In this document: in pieces, positions 10,036-20,087 of the stretch | How the letters are laid out: every line of letters begins with the position of its first letter | How positions within the stretch are numbered: position 1 is the stretch's first letter | DNA from: Onthophagus taurus | Lineage: Eukaryota > Arthropoda > Insecta > Coleoptera > Scarabaeidae | Length of the DNA: 64,000 bases | Direction: 5' to 3' | NCBI RefSeq assembly: GCF_036711975.1 | Contig: NC_091968.1 | Span: forward strand, 11,284,001-11,348,000 | Translations under genes and position numbers: made by a program | Notes under the pieces: model-generated | Database searches by the model: none | The model's input: only the letters and a program-made list of their open reading frames with translations | Told to the model about the DNA's origin: nothing

Positions 10036-12350
10036 TGACTCGGTGGAAACTTTAAAATGGATTAAGTATGGTTATATAAAAAGAATTTAATTTTTTTAAA
10101 TTTAAGATAACAATATATTACAAGTAAAAATAAAAACAAATATTTTATAATTTGGTTTTTATTACAAACCTAAAACCTTCCTAAAAATATTCTATAGTTC
10201 CTATTAAAAATTAACATTAATAAGTGAAAGATACACACTATTTAGTGATATTTTGTAACTTAATAGAGTAAAATTAGAACGAATCTTTAATAATTTACAG
10301 TGCTAATTTTACACTGATTAGAGTCACGACAACATCTAATTAGATTACATATAATACACTGTTATAGAGTAACGATTTTACACTATTTAATAAACACCAT
10401 CTTCTCACTATTTAGTGTAAAATTTTAATCTATTCACCTACACTATATAGTGCAAAAAAATAACTCTAAATATATTGGACCGATCTGAACCATGTTTTAG
10501 AGTTGATTTTTACTTTATATTTTTTCCTGTGTATTAATAAATATTATATAATTATCCTAACTTTTGTGTTATTTAAATAGAATAAGGATAAAAAACATTT
10601 TTCTGTAGGAGTATGAAAGTTATTAGCGAAAATATATTTTCTACCCCAAACTTCTTACAATAGTACTACCTAACGTATAAAAAAATCATCGTGGGAAATT
10701 GCACCAAAATCGACAAACAATTTTCACAAAAAAACATAATTTTTAGGGTGGTTAGGGTAGTTAACCTCAGCCACCCTTAATGCCGTATAGGGTTTATTTT
10801 ACTGCGTAAATCTTAATTTACATATAATTAATAGTTTTCTTCAAAATATTGTTCAGAAGTGTAACAGTTTATCACATTATTCTTAAGGAACGGGGTTATC
10901 TATCATAAACGGGATGAAATTCTCCATATTTCTCTAAATATAATAAACTAGGATTTATGTAAAAGTAAAAACTTTTTTGAGAAATATTAAAATGTTTTAA
11001 TTCTATTTAAGTAGACATGTTTCGAAAACTAATGTTTCATCTTCAGTACATAGAAAAATTATACAATATAATGGAATTAGTTAATAGGTGGGGTTCAGGA
11101 GTAGATCTAATTTCTTATAACTAAATTTACAATTAAATTTAAATGAGATTAACAAAATCACAGGTTAAAAACTTCAACAAAAAAGGATAAAGACATTAAA
11201 GACGATACCTTCCAAGATTTTATCTTATTTTATCTTATCGATTTTATTTATTATAATATTTATTATTAAAATACAAAGTATATTAAAAGAAATCATAACA
11301 TAAAATCCATATATTTTTATAACTTACCTTAATGTAACACTTATTACCTTTCTTCTGGGAATATGGCTAGACGTTTGTTAGCATCTTCCTTAGAAATAGA
11401 AATAGCGATCAACTTCAATAACTCGTTGTTGACACTCTTTCTATAGTACATGAAAAACTTATCAGGATGTAGACATTTTTTATGCGTTTTATTAGCGTGT
11501 GTTAAGTTTACTTTCTAAACCGATCACAATATATAGGATGGGTCCAATACGCTCTAACAGTTTTCTTCAATTTCTTTCTTTTTATGTATAATAACTAGAG
11601 CTCGGATTCTTCGGTACCTAAGTCCAGTCGCCCAGTTCACGAATGTTGCGTTATTGACGAGCGACGCATAGCCAAGGTCTCGAGTTCACTGGTCTGCAGG
11701 GTTGTCATGGTAATCCATAGGCGCGCGTTAGCAAGGGTCTGTATTAACGCTAAATAAGGAAGTAATTATGTACTTTATTATAATTTCTCTCGACTCTCAG
11801 TTCCTATTTGGTGAAATGATTGAATAATAATGACTTTTTCTAAATTAGTTAGATGGACTTTTTTGATCGCAAAAATTGACAACTATTATAAGGTTATTGG
11901 GTGTAGCGATCGGTATAAGAAAAAAAAGAGAACTAAATTTTTCTTTGCTATATTTCGAAACAAATTGTTTCTTCTACAGGCAAAAAAAGGTTGGTTGATA
12001 AGCGGCACGATTGCGGAACATTTCAACGATCCACCAAAAAACATAGCATCAAAACCCAAAAAGGGTGACTCGAATTAATAAATTAAAATTAGGACACTTA
12101 AACTACAAACTAAAATAACTGACGTTACAAAAGTAAAAATCAGTCACCATAAGATTTTGACTGACGAGAAAATGACGACCGTCTGGGTGTTAAAATGTCT
12201 TTGAATCTAGAAAATGTTCTTTCGACGTCACAACTGGTAACTGGCACAATGTAACTGCTAGAACTAACAGGCCATATTTAGAAGATATTTCTTGGTTGCA
12301 AAATGCTACTTTGTTGTCAATTAATGTGAACGTATCGCCAAAAATCGCTA
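10036..12350. other. Gene-poor AT-rich stretch
   Basis: No supportable gene. It contains the near-palindrome CACTATTTAGTG at 10236-10247 and 10406-10417 and the variant CACTATATAGTG at 10441-10452. It also has a hammerhead-like motif near 11011-11049, and a more GC-rich patch at 11590-11760 of unknown origin. An 82-codon frame at 11830-12078 shows no recognisable features. Confidence 0.5.
11005..11055 (-). ncRNA. Hammerhead-ribozyme-like motif 1
   Basis: On the minus strand: CUGAAGA (11046-11040), a short imperfect stem II, GAAAC (11023-11019), a palindromic stem III ACAUGU and the cleavage triplet GUC (11016-11014). Three flanking bases on each side (GUA/UAC) pair as stem I. This follows the hammerhead order CUGANGA - stem II - GAAA - stem III - NUH. 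One unpaired base lies between the core and stem II, which departs from the canonical fold. Such motifs with palindromic stem III are known from Penelope-like elements. No adjacent Penelope ORF is visible here. Confidence 0.4.
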
Positions 12351-12354
12351 TTAA

Positions 12355-14457
12355 CCCAGATATGCCTAAATTAAAACCACTTTACAAATCATAATAACTT
12401 TATTGAAAACTTATTTAAAACATGACAATTTGTTTTTTTTTTAAATTGGAACGTTTTAAATTTTACGTTTCTATAAACGTAAAATTATTTATTAGTGTGA
12501 TACTGAACAAAACACTTCGTGTGTACACCAATGTCACATTTTGCGCATCTCGTTGTAGTTTTTTGATGGCAATGAGCACACCTAGTTTGTTTTTCTTGGG
12601 GCATAACTAAATGATCTATTCGGTCGAACCGTATATCTATTTCGTGGGACCTACTGGTATGTCCTTTTTGATATGACGATGTTTTTTTATTCTGAACCAA
12701 CAGCATTACAGCAATTCTCCTTCTAAAATTAAGTTGATCTAATTCTCCTCCATTCTTGCGATGCAAATGCCATGCGTTTTGAATTGCCATGTCAATACAT
12801 TGAGATATCAAAGGAAAATACCATTTTTTTCCTCTGATCGAAATTCGATATAAGCCGATATTTTGGTTAGAGCGGTCGACACTTCCCATATTTGTATTGT
12901 ACATCTGTATAAGATGCGGCTGCCGTACCTGAATATTCTTCTGTTCTTTTTGCGAATAACGTGTGACCGAGTGAATTGGGGCAACTCCAGAAAAATTGGA
13001 ACAAACAGAAACTACACTATTATCGTGCCACTTTACTGCAATTATATTCTGTTCTACAATTTTTGCATAATCATAACTTCCTCTGCGCTGCTTCTTTATG
13101 AGTTTTGAATCTATAAGAGAAATGTCTTTTAGCCTGTTTTCTCTAACCGTACCAGTAGCATAAAAATTCCAGTCAGTTAGTTTTTCGATCAACGGAATTG
13201 ACGTAAAAAAGTTATCAAAAAAGAGATGAAATTTTTTATCTGGCCATTCCTTACGTAAAGCTTGCGCATATTCTAAGACTACTCCAGCACCAACTCCCAA
13301 TTCAGAAAAGTTTTCACTTATATTTGTAGAGGCTCCTTGATAAGGTTCGAACCAATTCAAGTAACCTAACCTGGTACTTCCTACCCATAACTTATATCCA
13401 TAGCGCATGGGTTTTCCTCGAATATACTGCTTACAGCTATGACGTCCATAATACGGAACCATAGCTTCATCAACTGAGTGCATTTCTTCAAGCGAGGAAT
13501 TCTCCATGAATTTTTTATTCAACAGTGTGAAAAGCGGCCTTAGTTTAGCGAATTTGTCACGCTGGTCCAACTGCTGACTATCACAGACGTGAAGATTAGA
13601 AAACAAATACTAAAACCGGTCCCTTGTAATTGCTTCTGTAATCATGACGTTATGGCAATCTTTTTCACGTTCCCAGAACATCCTCCGCCTCGGTACTTGC
13701 ATATATCCACTAAGTATCAAAACGCCTATAAAAGCGTTTACTTCCTGCTTTTCTATATTGGCTTTTCTATTTTTTTGTTGTGCGTAGTTATTACTCTGAT
13801 TCAAAATCAATTCTATTACTTCTTCGTCAAAAAATTTTGAGAAAAGCTCTAAGGGGTTTTCTGTGATCGCCGAATTCGTAGGACTATCAAAGTCGGTGGG
13901 CGGTAATTTCAAATCTTCTTTTATCCAACTGTAGTGCATCTGTCTCTTTTTAGTTTTTACTTTTTGTTTGTTTCTTGCAGCCGTGTTTTGTGATTGTAAC
14001 TCTGATAGAGGTATATTGTCATCTGATGAAAAATCACTGTCGTAGTTACTTTCAATTACGATTTCCACCGGCGCTTGTAACTGTGATGCCGGTAGGTTAT
14101 TCACTGTAAGATCATTTTCTGCTCCAGAATCTTCATCTGTCAGGTCGGCTGCAGCGTTTACAGGAGGAAATATAGTTATTTCATCAACCTGGCTGACAAT
14201 GTCGTCATTGTCCTCAAGCACAGCAAGGGCTTCATGAAGCGAAAACCCCCTGCAATAATCCATTTCCAACTTATCTTGACTTTCGGATGCACTTAAAACA
14301 AAATCTAAAGAAAACACCTAAACTGCAAGTTATCACTCTCACTGCTACATCTAAAATGCACGACTTCATGTGACGTGCGCATTTCCAGGCGCTCATGACC
14401 TTGCAAGTTTCAACAGGAATTGACCGTCCTAAATGTAGTACATTAGGCATATCTGAG
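12355..14457 (-). mobile_element. piggyBac element with TTAA target duplication
   Basis: Both ends are visible: TTAA at 12351-12354 followed by CCCAGATATGCCTAA, and TTAGGCATATCTGAG followed by TTAA at 14458-14461. These are 15-bp terminal inverted repeats with one mismatch. The TTAA duplication and CC-rich ends are the signature of the piggyBac superfamily. The 2.1 kb interior holds one transposase frame on the minus strand. Confidence 0.92.
12485..14263 (-). pseudogene. piggyBac transposase with one in-frame stop
   Basis: Read on the minus strand from ATG 14263 (upstream in-frame GTG ignored), this is a ~592-codon transposase, close to the usual ~590 residues. It is broken only by a TAG at 13612-13610, after 'EAITRDRF'. 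The N-terminus is acidic. The second part carries the three signature aspartates in 'HSVDEAMVPYYG', 'HLFFDNFFTS' and 'GSVDRSNQ'. 'YIRGKPMRYGYKLW' is a classic piggyBac block. The C-terminus is a Cys-rich cross-brace domain (CAHC, CAKC, HTKC) that in this family binds the terminal repeats. The enzyme would cut and paste at TTAA sites. No frameshift is present, so inactivation is recent or relies on readthrough. Confidence 0.92.
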
Positions 14458-14461
14458 TTAA

Positions 14462-15090
14462 GTGTGCCATTGGAATATATTATAAAAACTAAAACAATAG
14501 GGTAATTCAGTTAATAAAAATCAAAATATTAACTCTTAATAGAAGTAATTTTAAATTATAAAACCTAAAACAACTATAAAACAAATATTCGATGATAATT
14601 AAATAAAATATTCAATACACTCCGTTTGAAATTATAAAAACTGAAACAATAGTACAATTCTAATTCAGAAAATGATGGATTTAACGATAAATAAAAAGGA
14701 TATTAAAATTTAATATCCTTTTTATTTATCATTTATTTATTTAATCATTTAATAATTAAATGAATTGGTACTGAATTCTCTGAACGCAACACGGATAAAT
14801 GCAAGCCTGGCATGCTTAAAGATGTGTGAGCGATCGGAACGGTAGATCGCGTGGTGAGAGTGCATTTATGATCGCGCCCCATAGGTTCTGCGCTGGCGAC
14901 GCTACTGAGACGGTACCGAAATATCCGAGCTTTGATAATAACGCAAGTAATAATGCTTTTCTATTTAACATTTCTAGAATTTTATTAACTGCACCACTTA
15001 CGAGAACATAAAATAATAATTTTGAACAATTAAACTGTTTCGTCGATGAACAATCGACCGTGTGTACCTACCCTTATGTCCATATTGTTA
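14462..15090. other. Intergenic stretch between piggyBac and the receptor gene
   Basis: AT-rich, with a perfect 45-nt palindrome at 14686-14730 and a more GC-rich patch (14815-14940) holding a short GTG-initiated frame with no recognisable domain. This is the 3' flank of the gustatory receptor gene. No gene is called. Confidence 0.5.
14686..14730. repeat. Perfect 45-nt AT-rich palindrome
   Basis: Two 22-nt arms beginning GATAAATAAAAAGGATATT are exact inverse complements around a single central A. It could form a cruciform or an RNA hairpin. No terminal duplication is evident. Confidence 0.75.
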
Positions 15091-15094
15091 TTTT

Positions 15095-16267
15095 TTAGCT
15101 AAATTGAATTAAAACTACTAAATAAGAAGTAACGGTGCTTAACATAGTAAAAAGCATCGTATAATCTACATTAAAAAACCCAGCAGCAGTAAAATGAGAT
15201 GATCTCATCGCGATTTGTTCGGCGAGTAACAATAAATCATTTCGGAGTTCCTTTTCATCAAGTTTCTGTGATGTTTGGACCGAGATTGTAGTTAATAGTT
15301 TATAACAAACGTTTGCTGTATTTTTTGCTTCTTTTACAGTTGAATTTGCAACGCTGGTTAAAAAAATTCCAATAATTAATGAAGCTGCGGCCCAAGATGT
15401 CATTAAAACGATAAATTCAAAGCCGTAAGTTGATGTTAAAAGTTTAGCTTTTTCGTTATTAAATTGAATCATAAAGTTCAACGATAGCAAAATGTTTGCT
15501 AAAATGCTAAAGTTGATGCATAAAATGGTCCAACCAAAAATTCGGTTAAAATATTCGATGGTTTTGTTTAAAATTAAAAAGATTTTGATTAAATCTTTTG
15601 GGCCGTAAGTTATAACGGTGAAGATTTTGGTGCGATTTCGATTTTTTATTGAGAATTCGAGAGATTTATTCGCTGAAATGAATAATTTTTTCATATAAAG
15701 CATTAAATTGCACATTAAAAGAACGGAAACGTTTGTGTGATATTTTTGAAGGTTTTGATGGATTATGTAGAAGTGGAACTTTTCGTTTTTTGAAACCTTA
15801 ATCCATAAATAGTAGTCTAAGACAACGATTGGCATAAACGTTAAATGGGTTAAGATCAATTCTATCCAAATTCGAAGAGATGTTTTTGTATTATTTCCTT
15901 TACTATTATTAAAATAAATCAATTTCATCTCGACTTTAACCAAATCGTTATAAAATATTTTAAATTCTTCAAAACTTATTATATTCATTGATATAGTTAG
16001 TACTATAATTTGTAAGGTGAACGATAAATAAGCGATTAAATTCATCGTTTGCATCGTGCCGGGTAACGTTTCGAACAAAAATAAATATTCTTCTACAAGA
16101 CCACCAATTGAACCAAGAATCCAATAAATTAGAATGATTATCCGGTAAATTTTATAAAACTTATTTTGAAAAAACGTGTGATTTTTATCGTTGTAAGGTG
16201 GCATTATCGCCAAAAATGTACACAACTTAAACAACGGTTTTAACAAATTCACTTGAAGCCGAGGCAT
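15095..16267 (-). CDS. Insect gustatory receptor (7tm_7 family), single exon
   Basis: A 390-residue membrane protein read from ATG 16267 to TAA 15097-15095. The frame stays open further upstream but only from a TTG, so I take the first ATG; 390 residues is normal for the family (350-450). About seven hydrophobic helices are visible, including 'IILIYWILGSIGGL', 'NLIAYLSFTLQIIVLTISM', 'WTILCINFSILANILLSL' and 'FIVLMTSWAAASLIIGIF'. The C-terminus ends 'TSYLVVLIQFS', matching the TYxxxxxQF signature of insect gustatory receptors, with Ser for Thr. These receptors are ligand-gated cation channels in chemosensory neurons. No stop or frameshift interrupts the frame. The ligand cannot be deduced. A divergent odorant receptor is less likely. 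Confidence 0.85.
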   Translation of the reverse strand: MPRLQVNLLKPLFKLCTFLAIMPPYNDKNHTFFQNKFYKIYRIIILIYWILGSIGGLVEEYLFLFETLPGTMQTMNLIAYLSFTLQIIVLTISMNIISFEEFKIFYNDLVKVEMKLIYFNNSKGNNTKTSLRIWIELILTHLTFMPIVVLDYYLWIKVSKNEKFHFYIIHQNLQKYHTNVSVLLMCNLMLYMKKLFISANKSLEFSIKNRNRTKIFTVITYGPKDLIKIFLILNKTIEYFNRIFGWTILCINFSILANILLSLNFMIQFNNEKAKLLTSTYGFEFIVLMTSWAAASLIIGIFLTSVANSTVKEAKNTANVCYKLLTTISVQTSQKLDEKELRNDLLLLAEQIAMRSSHFTAAGFFNVDYTMLFTMLSTVTSYLVVLIQFS

Positions 16268-16960
16268 GATTTTGAAACGTTTTGAGGTAAAGTGGTTATT
16301 GATGGGTCGGTAAATGTAATGAAGAGATTCATTAGGATCAATTTGGAGTGAATGGAAATTATTGAGAGTGGAAAAAGTAATTTGGGACAAATTAACTTAA
16401 CGCGAACAAAAAATATTAATAAAATTAAAAATAAAGGAACGTTTATTTATAAAATAATTTGAATATAATAATAAATTTAAAAATACGTAATTATAATCGA
16501 AATATTTACAAAATGATTATGATAAAATGTGCTTTGTCCATGATGACGTTGACAAGTTGGTTGTCAACGAAATGTCATTAATAGTTATTTATTGTGTAAG
16601 TGTTTTAAACAGCATTTTATTCACGCAAGAATTTTCTTAAGTGAATAAAATGCATCTAAAACACGCATGCAATTCAACGTTTTATCCACAATTACACTCA
16701 TTTAGAATCAGAATCGCCAAAATTTCATCTGATGTTATCAAAAAATGATTTGATATTTCACTCTGACAGCGGCTGTCACCTCAAAAATCATTGCTATTAA
16801 CTAAAAATACCTTGGGAGATGTTGAATTGTTGCTATTTATTTTCGATTGTTTATCGACTCCATTTGTAACATATTTGTAAACGTGTGAAAGTTGTAGATT
16901 GTAAAGGAAGCTGAAGAAGCAACTTATTGCCTGCAAAGTCTAGGAAACATTACGTAATAG
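16268..16960. other. Upstream region of the receptor gene
   Basis: AT-rich sequence between the receptor start and the first fold-back. The part just upstream of the ATG is open in the receptor frame. No other gene, clear TATA box or known repeat was recognised. Confidence 0.4.
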
Positions 16961-18170
16961 TATATTAAAAAACAAGTTTCGTAAGACACGTTTGAAATGC
17001 ACGAATTCAAGTTGAAAAACGAGTGGCGAAGCCACGAGTTTTTTAATGAATGAGTGCTTTAAGTCTTATGAAACGTGTTTTTTATTCTATTTTTTGTAAT
17101 TCGCGTTATTATCCTTTTTTTTTCTCAAAAATAAAATAAATTTTGACAATGTAGGGAAATAGGTATGTAGCAGTTGGTAACACCGTAACACTTGAAAATA
17201 GAAATTTGAATTGACAATTAGAAACTGTCAAAACACAAAATATATTCACCTGACAAAAATGTTTCATGTACACCTTCCAAAATAAGAGAAATTGCTCACA
17301 GTTCAATGTCCTCATTATTGTGGACCTTGTATTCGATGCTAAAAACGTCCATAGACAAACATTGTCACATTGACAACTAGAAAAATTAAAGACCCAATGT
17401 CACCAACTTGAACTGGTTCCATAAACTGTTACTAAAATCTCATTACAGCATCAGATGCTGTAAGGAGTCTCATTACAGCACCCGTTTGAGTACTGTTATA
17501 GCTTACATTACCGTAGCGAATTACAAAAATACTTTTTTGTAATGATGTTTAAACACGTTCTTAGCATCGAATACAAGGTCCACAATGATGAGGACATTGA
17601 ACTCTGAGCAATTTCTCTTATTTTGGGAGGTATACATGAAACATTTTTGTCAGGTGAATACATTTTGTGTTTTGACAGTTTCTAATTGTCAATTCAAATT
17701 TCTATTTTCAAGTGTTACGGTGTTACCAACTGCTACATACCTATTTCCCTACATTGTCAAAATTTATTTTATTTTTGAGAAAAAAAAGGATAAAAACGCG
17801 AATTACAAAAAATAGCATAAAAAACACGTTTCATAAGACTTAAAGCACTCATTCATTAAAAAACTCGTGGCTTCGCCACTCGTTTTTCAACTTGAATTCG
17901 TGCATTTCAAACGTGTCTTACGAAACTTGTTTTTTTAATATACTATTTTGTAATTCGCGACGGTAATGAAAGAGACTTACAGCATCGGATGCTGTAATGA
18001 GATTTTAGTAACATTTTATGGAACCAGTTCAAGTTGGTGACATTGGGTCATTAATTTTTCTAGTTGTCAATGTGACAATTTTTGGCTATGGATGTTTAAA
18101 CACGTTCTTAGCATCGAATACAAGGTCCACAATGATGAGGACACAATGAACAATTTCTCTTATTTTGGGT

Positions 18171-19780
18171 GGTTCAAATTCGATGTCCGAATAGGCTATC
18201 TCCGAAACTATAAGAGTTAGAAAAAAAGTAGTTTACATGTCATGATCTCGTTTTTCGAGAAACTGTTAATGCCGAAAACCTCAAAGCGCTATCGTCTTTT
18301 GTTTTTCCCCTAGAGGCCAAAATTGAAAATATCGTAAAACCAACAAGTGCAATTATCTTGGTTATTATAATAGGTGGAGTATTATAACTAAGACATTATA
18401 TGGACACTTTTTTACAGAGAATTTCATGGCGTAGTCAAAAATAAATTTTCGGTTTTAGATTTTGAGATATCAAGACAATTTTCGTTTTTTTAAATAGAAA
18501 CAACCACTGATTATTCGCTTATTAAATTCGTTATATTTTTCTGATTACAAGAATATAGGGTTTGATAGGTCTATTTCTTATTGTTTTTGCTTGTTTTAGA
18601 ATAAACCTAAAAATAAACTTTTTTTTAGTGTCGTCAAAGAAATTAAATTTACAGTTTCCTGTAAATTATAACTAAAAATTAAAAAACATATTTCTGATAT
18701 TTGAAACAAATACATTTGTTGAACTATTTATAAGAATTTATATTTGTTTTATACAAAAGTTGGAATAGATTGCATTATTTCACATTTTTTATTAATATTT
18801 AATATTATTATTAAATGACTTAATAAATTATTGATAGATGGCGCTCATATATATTTTTTTATAAATTCCCTAGACTTACAAAGTACCGCGGTTTATGACG
18901 CCTGTTTTCGAGCCAAAATGGCGGTTTGACAACTTTGACAACTGCATCTCACCACTTATTCACAAAAATATTGCCGTCTTGTTGCCTTTGGAGTTGCAAA
19001 AATAGCAGTAAGAAGGGCTTTCGACTCTTAAGAGTACCACGAGAAAAAAGAAAGGAGTTTTGGCGTAATGTTGTCAATAGAACGACATAGTTTTAAATTT
19101 CCCGCTTGACTTTCGAGCCAAAATGGCGGCAAACCGCGGACTTTATTTTTTTAATTTAAATAAACATTGCAACATTTGTTTGTATTCAAACAAATTAAGA
19201 TGTATTACGAAAATTACGAGAAGTTAAACATGTTAGAATGTTACATATTAGAAAATAAAGTAAATTTTATATAAATTTTTAGTTATAGTACCGTAATTTC
19301 CAGGAAACTGTAAATATAATTTCTTTGACGACACTAAAAAAAACTTTATTTTTAGCTTTATTCTAAAACAATAATAAATAGATCTATATAACCTCATATT
19401 TTTGTAATCAGAAAAAAATAACGAATTTAATAAGCGAGTAATCAGTGGTTGTTTCCATTTAAAAGAAACGAAAATTGTCATATCTAGAAATCTAAAACCG
19501 AAAAAAATTTTTTGACTACGTCATCAAATTCTCTGTAAAAAAGTGTCCATATAATGTCTTAGTTATAATACTCCACCTATAATAATAACCAAGATAATTG
19601 CACTTGCTGGTTTTACGATATTTTCAATTTTGGCCTCTAGGCGAAAAACAAAAGACGATAGTGCTTTGAGGTTTTTGGCATTAGCAATTTCTCGAAAAAC
19701 GAGATCATGACCATGTAAGCTATTTTTTTTCTAACTCTTATAGTTCCGGAGATAGCCTATTCGGACATCGAATTTGAACC
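18171..19780. mobile_element. Fold-back element Y, copy 1, with a THAP-domain relic
   Basis: Starts GGTTCAAATTCGATGTCCG and ends with the inverse; the arms are ~530 bp (about 18171-18770 and 19230-19780). It is inserted in element Z: the flanks 'ttattttgggt' and 'aacatatttttcagg' join in the uninterrupted Z arm near 17622. A second copy, in the opposite orientation and itself split by a Harbinger element, lies at 34741-38710. The middle holds a THAP-like frame (18971-19090), so the family may descend from a P-type transposon (inference). Confidence 0.75.
18971..19090 (+). pseudogene. THAP zinc-finger relic
   Basis: A 39-codon frame begins 'LPSCCLWSCKNSSKKG', continues 'FRLLRVPREKRKEFW' and ends at a TAG. 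THAP domains start with Met-Pro-x-x-C, use a C2CH zinc site and carry an invariant Trp; the Cys pair and Trp are visible here. The initiator is TTG instead of ATG, and the frame stops before the distal Cys and His. THAP domains are the DNA-binding part of P-element transposases, so this is probably the last coding trace of the parent transposase. Confidence 0.55.
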
Positions 19781-20087
19781 AACATATTTTTCAGGTAAAT
19801 ACATTTTGTGTTTTGACAGTTTCTAATTGTCAATTCAAATTTCTACTTTCAAGTGTTGCTGTGTTACCAACTGCTACATACCTATTTCCCTACATTGTCA
19901 AAATTGATTTTATTTTTGTTAAAAAAAAAGGATAAAAACGCGAATTACAAAAAATAGCATAAAAAACACGTTTGATAAGACTTAAAGCACTCATTCATCA
20001 AAAAACTCGTAGCTTCGCCACTCGTTATTCAACTTGAATTCGTGCATTTCAAGCGTGACTTACGAAACTTGTTTTTTAATATACTAT

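Larger units (their letters stand above)
16961..20087. mobile_element. Fold-back element Z with internal duplication and insertion
   Basis: The left arm (16961 to ~17530) contains 'aacaagtttcgtaagacacg', 'gagtggcgaagccacgag' and 'gtggaccttgtattcgatg'. Inverse copies follow twice: 17545-17945 (a partial arm) and 17950-18170 continuing at 19781-20087 (a fuller arm). A second fold-back (18171-19780) interrupts the latter. Frames of ~70 codons at 17109-17315 (-) and 17585-17815 (+) are mirror images of the arms and are not genes. The arms also hold a small inverted repeat around 'agcatcggatgct'. The right end abuts the Crypton remnant directly. Confidence 0.7.

Noticed and set aside
12485..13606. 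Separate gene starting 'MFSN' downstream of the piggyBac stop
   Set aside because: The start is TTG and the frame is simply the continuation after the in-frame TAG.
11595..14940. Inverse similarity between 'gagctcggattcttcggtacc' at 11595 and the segment near 14913 as TIRs of an element around piggyBac
   Set aside because: Only about 20 bases match and similarity does not extend either way; could be chance.
14826..15011. 61-codon frame in a GC-richer patch
   Set aside because: GTG start, no domain, no splice or expression evidence.
16268..16390. 41-residue N-terminal extension of the gustatory receptor
   Set aside because: It would start at TTG; the first ATG (16267) gives a normal family length.
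17109..17815. Two nearly identical ~70-codon ORFs on opposite strands
   Set aside because: They are the two arms of the fold-back element; composition and mirrored context show no coding selection.
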